The translations under genes were made by a program, and so were the position numbers. Shown here piece after piece: positions 1 to 11,954 of a stretch of DNA of 64,000 nt. A model generated the notes under the pieces. It did no database searches, had not been told where the DNA came from, and was given only the letters and a program-made list of their open reading frames with translations. The DNA is taken from contig JADGKB010000064.1 of the NCBI GenBank assembly GCA_027604185.1, positions 1 through 64,000 on the forward strand. The letters run 5' to 3'. Numbering within the stretch: the first letter of the stretch is position 1; each line of letters starts with the position of its first letter. The DNA comes from Boothiomyces macroporosus. Lineage: Eukaryota > Chytridiomycota > Chytridiomycetes > Rhizophydiales > Terramycetaceae.

Positions 1-71
1 CTCCCTCCACCGCGCCACAAACTGGCAATGAAACTAACAATGAGAAACACATCCTGAATGGGTTTTATTTA

Positions 72-2466
72 TTAAAATTTCATGGATGAATTTTTGGTTC
101 TTGAACAGGGTCCTTTACACAATTTGTTTTTGTTTTCATTGTAGTAATTTGGTAGAATTCCTTCATGCAGCTCCTGTAGAGAATCGATAAATTTTGTTTC
201 ATTTCCAGAGTGGCATGTATAGTAACATAAAACAATGGGTTTGATTGTTTTGTAATAGTGGTTTTCAGCCGCCTTTGTTAGTTTGTTCAAGATCAAACGC
301 CCGTTTCCCATGCGCGAAAGTGATTCAAAATCCTCAAGTACAAGTCGAAGTTTCATTGTGGCTACGATTAGTACAGTTTTTACGAGTTAGGTTGTCCTTC
401 GAGTTCATGATTGTAAGTCTGTTGGGAAAGTCCTGATCTCTCCCTGTGTATCTTATTTTTGAATCACCTTCACCAGCCTTCTTACGCAATCGACCAACAC
501 CACTTGATTGCGATACTTCAGGTTGATTTACTGGATTGCTAGTCTCGAGTACTACAGTTTGATTTAATGAATTGGTTATTTGAGGCGGTTGATTAGTAGA
601 TGGTACCAATTCTGTTTCCACGCTCTGTGTTTCGTGTGTTTGCTCTATTGAATTAGCAGTAGGGTACCTGTACGATCCTTATTGAAAGTTGACAAAATCC
701 CCTCACTTCTTGCCAAATTCAGCAATTCCTTTAAATCCTCAAGTGCTTCACTTTGTAGATGGTACTTTTCTCTAAATTTTTCTATAGCTTCGGCGCTGCT
801 GGACTTTGCCTTGAACTTTGTTGCTGCCTGTATCACAGTGAACAAGGAAAGATTTTTTGCGTTAGAACCAAGGCCACATTTCTCTTCCACAAAGTCCTTT
901 GCTACCTAAAATCAAGAGCAAATTACTGTATATAACTCGGTAGGATTTGAGTGCTCTACATAATTGAAATTACTTTGATTGCTGACGAAGCAGGGCTTCC
1001 ATTCTCCTACTAAAGTCTGTGGTTTGGTTGTGCTATAATTGGCCATTGCAAACTGAGTTCTTGCGTCTAGCTCATATTTCACTGCGCTATTAGTATCACT
1101 GTGTCTTGCTGATTGCATTATTCTGGAATAAGCAGCGTTCGAGTTATCCTTTGAACCCCAGATTGCAAACAGATACCCGGTTTTTCTTAAGCAGTGTGTT
1201 CCCCATTTTTTTTTAATCCTACTTTCTTTAATTTTTGTATGGACCACTTTTTTACATAATGAATCAATTTTGTTGTTGAATTTATCGTAAGTTAGAGACG
1301 TGGAGAATACTCCGTCTGGCGGTGGATTTTCGATTTCAGAAATATCGGGAAATAGCGGTCCATCTTTAATTTGCAGATAGTATACGTATACCAAAAGATG
1401 CCTGATTGGACACAGTAAAGTATTGTCGTTGTCTGCCCACAAAAGTAGATGAACAGGTGTTGTGTCGGTTTTACCTTTAACTTTAACCAGTAATCCTTCA
1501 AGCACACCATCCTGGAATATGGAACCTTCCAAATCAATACTGTCAATCGTCAAACCCTGTGTGTTATCTTTGTCACTCCTTATGGCTTCTTCACTTCTCA
1601 GGAACAGTTTAATCGACAGAATCATGAGCACATAAAATTGTAATCCTGGGAGATTGTCGAATAGTAATCTTTCCCTAATCCTCAGTACATACATTGGAGT
1701 TAAAGGAATTGCACCATTCACAGGATTCACACTTTGGACTTTCAATAAATGGTGCTTGTCATCTTTCCAGAACCTCCCTTACATAAGTAATAATTACCTA
1801 GAGATGGGTTTCCTTTTCTTCGCGGCCTTGGATCCCCAACATGTGCATTGCAGGACATGCCGCCCTTTTCATTCACCACTTTAAAACATTCCTCACATTC
1901 CCTGGTGTAGCGGCCATCCTCATCAAATTGTTGATGGATCTTTGTTATTACGGAGTTGAATCGCTTTACATTTGTCTGTGCCTTCCAACCACCTTGGCAG
2001 ATTACTGGACGATTTCCTACATCGACAACGATTTCTCCATAAAAATCTTTCAATACTTTACCCTTGTTGGTTTCATCCTTGAATTTCAAAATGAGGGCCA
2101 AGTCAGAATCACACATGGAGGGAGGATTAAGCGGTGGTTCATCCATCAACATTAAAAGATTTTCGTATCTACCTGTGTTCTTGAAGAAGTACTTCATCAG
2201 TTTAATAGCCCCTTCATCCATGTCTTTTGTGCTTTGTGCACTGCTTGTCTTTGGTACATACTTGGTTGATCGTGTTGGAAATACAAGACCATACTTTTCG
2301 ACTACCTTACCTACCCCAATTTTTGCTAGTTGCTCAATTTCTTTGTCTACAATATACAGCTCCTTTGGCGCTTTTTCTATTTTAAGAATTGCTTACTTTT
2401 TTTTACTACTGCTGCATGTTTTTTGGCATGGTTGACTGGAATTCCTACATTGCCTCTGTTTTTCAT
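72..2466 (-). mobile_element. Crypton-type tyrosine recombinase gene
   Basis: Six exons separated by five introns of 20-23 nt rejoin into one frame of about 762 residues; the ATG is at 2466. The central part is a tyrosine recombinase: an N-terminal SAM-like binding region (about residues 130-220), box I Arg in LFLRSEEAIR, a beta-strand Lys in VKGKTD, the HxxR motif as HCLRKTG, then ARHSD...VKYELDA giving the last His and the nucleophilic Tyr. All catalytic positions are present, so the enzyme may be active. No reverse transcriptase or DDE transposase is visible, which fits a Crypton. The C-terminal third is Pro/Ser/Gln-rich, then basic, and unrecognised. Element termini were not found and may lie left of the window. 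A domesticated recombinase is the alternative. Confidence 0.75.
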
Positions 2467-2610
2467 CTGCTTGCCTCTGGACAAAAAATCCCATTTTAAA
2501 AATTTATTATATATATATATAAAAAATAAACACAGTTACATGGTCCATCTCTTTTGTTGATTCCACGCGATTTCATTGGTGTAGAGAAAATTATTTAGAC
2601 AAAAAATATC

Positions 2611-3961
2611 ATGGCCGTCAACTTGGGGGCACAAGGAATAAGTATACCGGGATTATATCCAGGTAGAGGAAAACCAAGAAAGATTGGACAAGCGGAATCC
2701 TTCATAATGAGCGCACTAGCACCGTCAGGTACAATTTTTTAATTTCAGGTGCTGTGGTATTTACCAATCCGTTTGACACTGCAAAGTAATACTCGCTAAA
2801 GGTAGAGTGCGAATGCAATTACAAGGCCAGAGCCAAAGGAAATATGGAGCACAAGCACCGATATTGTACAAAAATAGTGCAGATGCTATCAGAAAGATTT
2901 ATGTAAATGAAGGCATCCGAGGATTACAAAAAGGGCTTACGCCAGCGATATTGAGAGAAGGAAGTAAAAACTTTTTCAGAATTGTAGCTGATTATTAACG
3001 CAAGGGAATGTATGACCCGATAATGAATATGATTCATGACCCGAAAGATGGAAGGGCGCCAGGCTGGAAGAGAGTTATTGCCGGGTCTTTATCTGGAATG
3101 ATGGGGGCTGTATCTTGCAATCCCTTTGAGCTAGTAAAGACTAGATTGCAGTCTGCAGCTGCTGGGAAATTGGCAGTAGGACATCAATACGGATATACTG
3201 GTGTAACATCTGCGCTGGTATCTATTTACAAGCAAGATGGGCTTTCTGGATTATATCGCGGCAGCTTTTTGAGTATGGGACGATCGTTTGTTGGGAGTGG
3301 AGCAAACTTGTCGTCGTTCTCACTCATGAAAGAATATTTGACGACAGAATTCCATTGGGAAGATGATATTTGGCTAGACATGGTTTGCGGATTAGGTTCG
3401 GGTGTTGTGTCCTGGTACTCTTCTCTAACTTAGCATATTTATGAATCCGATTGACGTAGTGCGAACGAGATATTACAACCAGCCCTATGTTAATGGAAAG
3501 GGAGAGTTATACTCTGGTGCTTTGGATGCCATCACTAAAATCACAACACATGAAGGATTAACAGCATTTTACAAAGGATTTTGGCCCCACTTTTTGCGAA
3601 TTGGTCCACACTTTTGTCGTAAGCTCTGATTGAATATAGTTACATTTGTATTCTTGGGATTACTGAGGAGAAGCACTACGGATGCATACAGCTATCTTGA
3701 CAAACGAGATTCATTCAAAGCGTTTGATATGGACAGTGACGGCTCTCTAAATATAAACGAAATTAAAAATGCCGTACAAACAATCTTTGCCCCAGTGCTC
3801 GACAAGAATTCGGATCAAGTAAAATTAGACTAATCCAGATACCTGTCATGGTGGAAAGAATACTTGCCAAATCTAAAGACAAGGATAGAGTATCTTTCCA
3901 GGAGTACGGAATGATGGAACAAGAGATAAAAGCGATATATAAAGAATTACAAAAAGTTTAA
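2611..3961 (+). CDS. Mitochondrial carrier (Oac1/SLC25A35-like) with C-terminal EF-hands
   Basis: Seven exons with six introns of 19-21 nt give about 409 residues. The three SLC25 repeats are clear: NPFDTAKVRMQLQ, NPFELVKTRLQ and NPIDVVRTRYYNQP each carry the Px[DE]xx[KR]x[RK] signature. The third repeat, with YNQP and a following GKGELYSG..D, is typical of the oxaloacetate/sulfate carrier Oac1 and SLC25A34/35, which sit in the inner mitochondrial membrane. Unusually, about 80 further residues follow the last repeat. They include a good EF-hand (FKAFDMDSDGSLNINEI) and a weaker C-terminal EF-hand-like segment (SKDKDRVSFQEY). Known calcium-regulated carriers have EF-hands at the N terminus. The stop lies 26 bp from the convergent 7TM gene. 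Confidence 0.85.
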
Positions 3962-3987
3962 CAGTAATATATTCAATTTCATCTATT

Positions 3988-4935
3988 CTATAATTTGATA
4001 CTTTCCCGAAGGGGTTTTGAAACAGTTGAGGGGTTTACCAAAGTGTTCATCGAGTGAGAGGTTCTAAATGAATCAGAGCGCTCTACTGATGGAATGCTAT
4101 TTCTGCTGGGGTTCTTTACAATGACAATGGTTTCTAATGTGGTGATCCACGGTTGAGAGAATTCAAATGGTATAAATTTAACGAATAGTTTAGAGTACCT
4201 TACTCCAAACTTTACAGTCAGAATCGCGCGCAATGCCACTACCAACATCCACGTTGCCGCATCAATACCATGGACAATGCCAAGAAGAGCCAGTATCTTT
4301 ACGCACACGTCAACCAAGGTTAACATCCAAATAAATCTTGAAAACCACACTAGTTTTTTATGGTTTGTCAAAAACAGCTTGTTTGACAGGCATAAATGCT
4401 CCTGGTAGGGTTGAATTTGCCGAGCCATGGTTAAACTTGTTAGTAAAAGTGGTATATCTGTGATAATGGCAAGCAAATGAGTTACCATCTGCGCTGCTAT
4501 TAGGACCACCGTTTCACCATACACTAGTTGAATTTGGTCAGGAGTCTCCAGAGTGATTTCATTTACAAGGTAAAAATAAACTGGGATCATTGTCAACAGC
4601 GGGAAAATGTAGACAATAGTTGCTGGTATATAGTACCAGTAATTTCTTTCCTTGTCAAACCACCTGTCAAAGCTGTTGTGATTAATTCCCACAATACTCC
4701 ATTGAATGGTTGCATAGTACAGAAATATTGCTAGCGACCGAAGGAAAAAATAATTCTGGAATATGCTGACTGGTAGGCTGATTGAGAATATTGTACATAA
4801 AAATAAAATTAGTGTCTGGCGGTGGAACTGGTCAAAGGGGTAGCAATGCAAGCCCTTTTGCGCTAATATTATCAGGGATATAATGAGCATTGCTGCGCAT
4901 GTTGCGGTTGAAATTCCTTGCTCTATTAGCAACAT
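3988..4935 (-). CDS. Seven-transmembrane protein of unknown function
   Basis: A single-exon gene of 315 residues starting at ATG 4935. Roughly seven hydrophobic segments are visible between residues 5 and 255, followed by a Ser/Thr-rich, probably cytoplasmic tail of about 60 residues (RNSIPSVERSDSFRTSHSM). The layout resembles a receptor, but no rhodopsin DRY, cAMP-receptor or glucose-receptor motif stands out. It is not obviously related to the receptor array at 24-37 kb. I do not recognise the family. It ends 26 bp from the convergent carrier gene. Confidence 0.6.
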   Translation of the reverse strand: MLLIEQGISTATCAAMLIISLIILAQKGLHCYPFDQFHRQTLILFLCTIFSISLPVSIFQNYFFLRSLAIFLYYATIQWSIVGINHNSFDRWFDKERNYWYYIPATIVYIFPLLTMIPVYFYLVNEITLETPDQIQLVYGETVVLIAAQMVTHLLAIITDIPLLLTSLTMARQIQPYQEHLCLSNKLFLTNHKKLVWFSRFIWMLTLVDVCVKILALLGIVHGIDAATWMLVVALRAILTVKFGVRYSKLFVKFIPFEFSQPWITTLETIVIVKNPSRNSIPSVERSDSFRTSHSMNTLVNPSTVSKPLRESIKL

Positions 4936-5383
4936 CTCTTTGAGTACAAAAAAAAACTAAAAAGGTTGATCCGATTTACAGAAATTCAGGGTCCCCTTTT
5001 ACCATTTCACTCATGAAACAGAAGCGGTTCAACATGGACTTTGAATCTTTTAAATTCATCAACAGGTTTAATTACATTAAGTCGTTCATGACTCACAAGT
5101 GGAAAAAATCAAAATTCCTCGTGGGTGCGGATAAACGGAAAATTCTCTTTTTCCGAGGATGTTCCGAAGCAAGAAAAGGTGTCTTTCTAGATCACTAGCA
5201 ATGAATGCACGCTACGGATACATTTTGAAGAATAGCAAGTTCCATAAATATTTCCGCCAATGGAATACGAGATCTTTGCCACCAAAAGGTGCTCACAGAC
5301 CAGGTGAAAAAACTTTGATCCCCGACTCCAAAAAGAAAAATTACCTCCTTCAAGTTTCAAAAAGTTCATTTAATTTTACAGAA
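4936..5383. other. Upstream region of GCL with in-frame extension
   Basis: There is no separate recognised gene here. From ATG 5013, removal of a 20-nt GT-AG segment (5179-5198) leaves 117 codons open and in frame with the glutamate-cysteine ligase ATG at 5384. Without splicing, ATG 5159 (MFRSKKRCLSRSLAMNARYG) also runs in frame into it. Both versions are rich in Lys/Arg and poor in acidic residues. This may be an alternative N-terminal extension or targeting sequence; family members normally start with MGLL. Confidence 0.35.
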
Positions 5384-7435
5384 ATGGGATTGCTATCGTT
5401 AGGAACGCCTCTAGATTGGCCTGAAGTAAAGCCGCACATCAGTCATGTAAAGAGCCATGGAATCAAGCAGTTTCTGAACATCTGGAACAGGGTAAAGACT
5501 CGTACCAAGGATTATTTATTATGGGGCGAAGAAGTATATCCATCCTGATGTAGGTCGAATACTGTGTCGTCAAATTTGATGATGAAAACAAGACCGCCAA
5601 GCTGTATCTAGATGCAGATGAGGTATTATTCAAGTTGATGGATTTGGAAAAACAATCGCTCTCGCAAGGGTAATTGAAGTTTGATTTAGATTGGTTTTTG
5701 AAAGTTCCTGGAAGCCAGAGTATGCCAGATATATGTTGGAAGGAACTCCAGGATTACCTTATGGAGCAACTTTGAATGATTTGCTGTTGGTAGAGGATAA
5801 TATGAAAAAGAGGTATTTCATTCACTAAACAAGGCGAGTACTTGCCTCTTCGTTCCTTGGAGAAGGAGTTGAAATTTTGTCGTTAACAAACTTTCCAATG
5901 TTGGGAGCTGGGAAATTCTGTGAACCATACTATAGACCAGCCATTGATAGCGGCCCCAGTCGATCGCTTTTTATTCCTGATGAAGCAATCACCAAGCACG
6001 CTCGTTTCCCTACCTTAACGGCAAACATTCGTCAGAGAAGGGGAGAAAAAGTTGCAATCAATCTTCCAATTTTCAAAGATTCCAATACTCCATCTCCATT
6101 TTTGGAGCCTCTTTCATTGAACGTGGTTGATCATTTAAAGGCGAGAGGGGAAAACATCCCTGCTTCATTGCCTGAATATGAAAAGGCTGCATTACCAGAT
6201 CATGTATACATGGACTGTATGTGCTTTGGAATGGGTTGTAGCTGTTTGCAAGTTACGATTCAGGCTTGTAACGTAGAAGCTGGAAGAAGACTTTACGATC
6301 ATTTAGCAGTAATGACTCCAATTCTGTTAGCTTTGTCTGCTTCTGCTCCAATTTTCAGGGGATATCTAACCGATGTAGACTGCAGATGGAATGTTATTGC
6401 AGGGGCTGTAGACGATAGAACCAGAGAGGAACGTGGGCTGGAATCATTACGCGATTCAAAATACAGAATGCCAAAATCAAGATATGAGTCTGTCTCATTA
6501 TACTTGTCTCCTGGACCTAATGTATCTGGCGGTTGTAGAGGAAATGATGATTTTGCTAAACCTCCACCCGGAACTCGACATTTCAAGGAGCAATACAACG
6601 ATTTGGAAACACCATATGATGAAGAAATTTATGAAAAACTCAGGGAAGGAGGTACATTTCGGTTAATAATCAGGGGTTGACAATTTGCTCGCAAAGCATT
6701 ACGCTCACTTATTTATAAGAGATCCATTGGTCGTGTTCAAGGAGTTGCTTGATGTTGATGATAATACTAGTTCTGACCACTTTGAAGTAATTTCATTTTA
6801 AATTAGAATATCCAATCTACAAATTGGCAAACAATGCGTTTTAAACCTCCTGCCCCAGGCTCAGACATTGGTTGGAGAGTCGAATTCAGATCAATGGATA
6901 TTCAATTAACTGACCATGAAAATGCTGCCTATTCTACCTTTATTGTACTACTAGCCAGAGCAATATTGCACTTTGATCTTAATTTCTATATACCTTTAAG
7001 CAAAGTTGATGAAAATATGATCACTGCTCAAAAGAGGAATGCAGCTCTTGATGGAACGTTCTGGTTTAGAAACCAAGTATTTGAAGGTACTCTTTTTCTA
7101 ATTTAGCGGAAGATGACATTTCCAAGGAGTATGGCCGCTATACGTTGGCTGAAATAATGGACGGCACTACATCCAAGGAAGGCGTATGCTCAATTATAGA
7201 TCGCTATCTTGACGAAGTAGACACACCTGGATCTACTAGGCAGATTTTAAAAGATCACGTTAATATCGTAAGAGAAAAGGCAATTGGTAAACGCAAGACT
7301 GGTGCTGCTTGGATCAGAGATTTTGTAACCAATCACCCAGCTTACAAACACGATTCCGTTGTTACACCAGAAATCAATTATGACTTGCTCAAGAAAATCA
7401 AGGAACTAGATTCCAATGAAATGCTTGTTGAATAA
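5384..7435 (+). CDS. GSH1: Glutamate-cysteine ligase catalytic subunit
   Basis: This enzyme makes gamma-glutamylcysteine from Glu, Cys and ATP, the first and limiting step of glutathione synthesis in the cytosol. Seven exons with introns at 5534-5553, 5670-5689, 5813-5833, 6652-6673, 6787-6806 and 7087-7106 give 642 residues, the usual length of the eukaryotic type. The start MGLLSLGTPLDWPEVK and the sequence YLLWGEEVEYCVVKF match the family N terminus and the acidic ATP/Mg site. TNFPMLGAG, the MDCMCFGMGCSCLQVT core and the RYESVSLYLS segment are also characteristic. A basic in-frame extension is possible upstream (from 5013 or 5159). Confidence 0.93.
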
Positions 7436-7492
7436 ACCGTGTTTTTTCTACATTAATTCAAACTATTTTTTTAAATTTTTTTCAGTGGTTGG

Positions 7493-7642
7493 ATGAAGAT
7501 TATTCGATACACACACTTGTTTAGCACCCGCATTGATCCATTTGTATTCCTAGGTATAGGAACCGCCGGCTATTTCATTTCTGAACAGCGGTATCCAAAG
7601 GACAAGAAGCTGCTCCACCTCCTAAAGCGACAGTTTTCATAA
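7493..7642 (+). CDS. Small NCE101-like single-span membrane protein
   Basis: A 49-residue intronless frame lying between GCL and the multi-EF-hand gene. It contains a short central hydrophobic span (RIDPFVFLGIGTAGYFISEQR) followed by a basic tail ending LLHLLKRQF. The arrangement RxDPxFxxxxGxxxYxxxExR followed by LLxRR near the C terminus resembles the fungal non-classical export protein 1 (NCE101) family, which is of similar size. A pyrimidine-rich ...TTTTTTTCAG lies just before the ATG and may be the end of a leader intron. The identification rests on pattern memory only. Confidence 0.5.
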   Translation: MKIIRYTHLFSTRIDPFVFLGIGTAGYFISEQRYPKDKKLLHLLKRQFS

Positions 7643-7746
7643 TATAACTTATTCTGTGTAGTATTATCAATTTTAAATCGTTGCGAATGTCAGAATAAGA
7701 CGTCAAACGAAGGTGACGTATCTCTCAAGTTTTTGATATTTTCAAT

Positions 7747-10700
7747 ATGAATTCAGCAGCTGATGGACTACCAGCATTGCCTACATCAAAGCTATCCAAA
7801 CCAGTAAGTGACACTTAATATTAGTCGGAAAGGGTCGACAATTTTGAACGAGAGTTGTTGCAAGTGGAGCGTAAATACAGCGCAAACATCTACGCTATGC
7901 GAATTAGATTGATAGAGTTATTTCAAGATTTTGATCCATTAAGAAGCGGATTGATGAGTAAAACCAGATTTGTCCGGTGTATTTCGGCTTCTTTGGATAG
8001 AGGGTATGGCCACCAGTTGACACCACGAGAGCTTGACATTATTCTACAAGCTTATAGCTCAGAAGACCAAAGAATGATTAGATGGAGAGACTTTGTCAAC
8101 AACATTGATAAAGGTGTATCAAATTTAATATAGTGTTTGGAGCTGGAGTGCCTGATAATATTGACAACTATGTTCGCGACTTGTCTGACCTGACAGTATT
8201 GCCATTCCGCAGACCTTTGAGTCCAAAATCAGAAGTGCAACTTAAAGAAATTATTCAAAAGCTGATTGCTTACAATAAGCATCACGGTGCGGACCCCAAA
8301 TCATGGTTTTGTGATTTTGACAAGAACAGCAAAGGTAAACTCTATTAACGGTAGGTTGGGTCAACTATAATCAATTCAGAAGGGGAATGCCTCAAAATTT
8401 GATTAGCAGTGCGGAAGAAGACTTGCTTTTAGCTAGATACGGCGATCCTCAAACTGGGACTGTCAATTACTTTAAACTCCATACTGACGTAACTCGCAAG
8501 CCTCCAAAGGTTGCTGCCACTGGATCTCATCTGGTAGCAAAGAATAAACCGGATGACTTTACTGACGAACACATCCCAATCGGAACAGAAGAGGTTTTCA
8601 ATACCACACACCACTCCAAATCTCATTTGGTTAGTGCCATTGAAGACCGGATTAAGCAATGTACAATTTGTTAATCATAGATGTATACAGAAACAGAATT
8701 AGATTGATTGAATTCTTTAGAGATTATGATAGACACAACTGCGGGTTAGTGACACAGACTCAAGTAAGAAGCGTTAATATTAGTTTGCTACAGGCATTCG
8801 ATTAGCAAGACTACCAATCGACACTAATGAGGTTGACGTGCTGTTAAAAAGTTATGGGACTCTTGACGGCAGAGCAAATTACAGGAAGCTTTGCGCATCG
8901 ATTGATACAGGTACATTGAATGGTAACAATAGTTTTTACCATCAACAATTTGGAGCAAAATCCTTTGCAAGAAGTGAAACCTCCTTCGAAGGATTGGTTA
9001 ATCCAAAGTTGCAACAGATTGGAGCCACATGAAGAGCAGCAATGTAATCAAATTATTGCTCGTCTACAGACTATAGTCAAAGAAAGAAGAATTTTGATTG
9101 CTCCTCTATTTAAAGATTTCGACCGTTTCTTGGGAAATTTAGGACGAGTTTCCCGGTCTCATTTTAGCCGTTTGCTTGTTATGATGGGTATGAACATTTC
9201 AGACGAGGATTTGCACATTTTGTTTAGAAAATACGAGGACCATGAAGAAGGAAGGATCAACTATCAAGAATTCATCAAACGGATTGACCCAGAAACTTAT
9301 CGAGCATACCATGTAAAGAATGAAGAGCTCGATACCTCCAATAGTGATACCGGTAGAATAAAGTCTGCAAGGAAACGTGAAATACAAGTGGATGATGTTA
9401 TTAAAATGCTGCAAGACCATGTTGTATCAAAAAGAATCCGAATTTCAGAGTTCTTTAGAGATTTTGACAAATTAAGATCATACTCTATCAGAAAAGAAGA
9501 ATTTGTCCGAGGTATTTCAAAAATCGGTTATGATTTGAATGAGACTGAGATGGACACCTTGTGCAACTTTTACAAGGACCCAAAAATCAACGGATATTGC
9601 TTGTGGAAAAGGTTTGCGGATGTTATTGATGAAGGTGTTTTATTCCTAATTTAGTATTTGTTGCTTCAAATTTGGAGTCGAACCCCAGCTACGTGCACAA
9701 CGAACAACCAACTCGCTCTCCTTTCCAGTCGACTGGAGTAAAGCTATCCGCTAGAGAAGAGGAAATTTGCGCCAAAGTGCTTGAAAATATTCGACACCAA
9801 ATGAAATTTAGAAAAGCAAATGTCAAACCATTTTTCCGCGATTGCGACAAAATTTGCAGTGGTATTGGCCATGTCACCAAATCCCAGTTTAGGCAATGTC
9901 TTACTTTTATGGAATGCAATGTAACTGAAGAGGAATTTGAAATTCTGTGCAAAAAGTGGATGAAAATAGGTGCCCACAGCGACTTGAATACTAAAGAATA
10001 CAACTATATCAATGACGTTGGTCAGAATATTTGTTACTTTTTGTTCTTGCAGGAAATTGAAAAGGGACTGGAAACTCAGGAAAAACAATTACAATCAGAA
10101 CCAAAATTGAAAAGAAATCCAAAAGTCAACAATCCTGTGGTATTCAGTCATACTGATTTTGAAAAACTAATGATGAAGATCAGGATGAAGGCAAAGACTG
10201 AGCGAATTAGAGTAATTGACTTTATGTTGGACTTTGATCACTTGAGGCATGGCAAAATATCGAGAAATGAGTTTAGAAGAGCAATCAAAGTTGTTTTTGG
10301 TGACGCTACTGAAGGAGATTTGAAGCTTCTAGAAGACCACTATTCGGACGGCAAAGGCAGCGTTTATTATGTCAAATTTTCTGATGACGTTGAGTCAGTA
10401 TTTACAAAGAAAGGGCTTGAAAAGGATCCAACAAGTCAACCAGAGGTGTTTGACATCTATTCAAACGGCTGGGAAACTGATACTGACGCAAATATCCTTG
10501 CTCCTGAAGATGAAGTTGTACTAAAGGCAGTCATGAAGCGGTTGCGCGATCGGGCTCTGCAGCGAAGAGTAGACGCTTTGGCGTATATGGAAGACTATGA
10601 TTTTGTTAAAGAAGGTATTCATTCGTAATGTTAGGAACAATCACTACTAGTCAGTTTAGATCGGTTTTGAATCAAATGAACCTTGGTGTTTCAGACAAGG

Positions 10701-10798
10701 AATTTGCAGTAATTACTCAATACTTTGCAACAAACCACTCATTGACCAGACTAAACTACAGACGATTGGCCAACTATGGGGATATGTTGTCAGCCTAA
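7747..10798 (+). CDS. Long multi-EF-hand protein, probably flagellar
   Basis: Nine exons with eight introns of 20-22 nt give about 962 residues. The protein consists of repeated units of about 100 residues, each with a DFD/DYD-type EF-hand-like helix-loop-helix: LIELFQDFDPLRSG, PKSWFCDFDKNSKG, LIEFFRDYDRHNCG, IAPLFKDFDRF, ISEFFRDFDKLRS, VKPFFRDCDKI, VIDFMLDFDHLRHG and ALAYMEDYDF. Between these lie KGLE/DKVF-type linkers. Several loops lack the full set of calcium ligands, so many units are probably structural. The organisation resembles EFCAB6-like and protist axonemal EF-hand proteins. An in-frame 36-nt GT..AG stretch near 10016-10051 could be a further optional intron. A flagellar location is inference. 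Confidence 0.8.
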
Positions 10799-10890
10799 AA
10801 CCTGGAAATATTTTATTATCGAAATATATTAGCTAGTTTTAAATAATTTTGCAATTCCTGACTTTCCATTTTTATCGCCCCAATCTCCAT

Positions 10891-11954
10891 TTATTGGGAT
10901 GTTTGAGTGTCTATCTTTTGAATAACTGGGTCTCCTTTTGCTTTAAGCAGGATTTCCAAGATTTCATTGTCATTGTGCGATGCTGCCCACTTTGGTGCTT
11001 CATCATTTTCAGCAGTATGATCAGCACCATATTCTAGTAATAGTTTAATCACCTCCACTCTTCTCATCTTGACTGCATTTCGTATTGCATAGTCGTTGCC
11101 AGCATGAACATTGGCTCCCATTTGTAATAAAAGTAATACCATTTGATAGTGTCCATGAACACTGCTCCACCTTAGCGCATGATCATCATTAGAGTGTATA
11201 TCTGCCCCATTGCGGACCAAAAGTTTCACAATTTCTATGTGATCATGTTCTGCAGCCCAATGTAATGCACAACCTCGACTGGCACCAATATTTGCACCTG
11301 CTTTTATAAGCATCTGCACGATTTCCAAGTGGCCATGTCTGCACGCCCAACGTAACGGATAGTCATCATCAGTATGAAAGTTCGTGTCAGTCCCAAGTAA
11401 TCGCTCTACACACTTGGTATGCCCATACTTGGCAGCCATACAGAGTGCTGCATCTCTATCATATCTAGGGTCGGCGTGGGCCTCCAATAGTATTTGAACC
11501 TACTGTCAAGAGATTTTACATTTTCATGGTGACCAAACATTGCTGATTGGATTAGAGCCCTGTTTTTCATATCCATTGGAAGCCCTATCTCTTTTTCGAA
11601 GGGTGCATTATGCACAATCCATTCCAGTAGTTTATGCATTCCATGGCTGGAAGCATATTCAGTGACAATTTCCAAATAGACTTTATCGTTGAATTTTAAC
11701 TGGAACAACATCAATGCAATTTCATTAGAAAACTGAGCATCTTGTACTAAATGCACCCACTGCTCAGCACCCACTTGCTTTGGACGTTTATCAAAAGGCG
11801 ACCAAATACTGTGTCGGAATAATAGTTGCTTTGCACACACAGCATCGTCGATTGAAATATTCAAGAATCTGCTGCATGTCCTAGACAAGTCATCGTTATC
11901 TGCATAAATGAATATAATTTGCTGAATTTCTACTGGCAGCAACTGAAGACTCAT
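10891..11954 (-). CDS. Ankyrin-repeat protein with F-box-like N terminus
   Basis: Two exons joined by one 20-nt intron at about 11502-11521 give 347 residues from ATG 11954. The first 20 residues (MSLQLLPVEIQQIIFIYADN) read like the LPxEI..I start of an F-box, followed by DLSRTCSRFLNIS. The C-terminal two-thirds is at least six ankyrin repeats (GHHENVQILLEAHADPRYD, GHTKCVERLL, GHLEIVQMLIKAGANIG, DHIEIVKLLVRNGADIH, GHYQMVLLLLQMGANVH, RRVEVIKLLLEYGADH). This suggests an SCF substrate adaptor or general scaffold. The start lies about 250 bp from the divergent Cdc24 gene. Confidence 0.8.
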
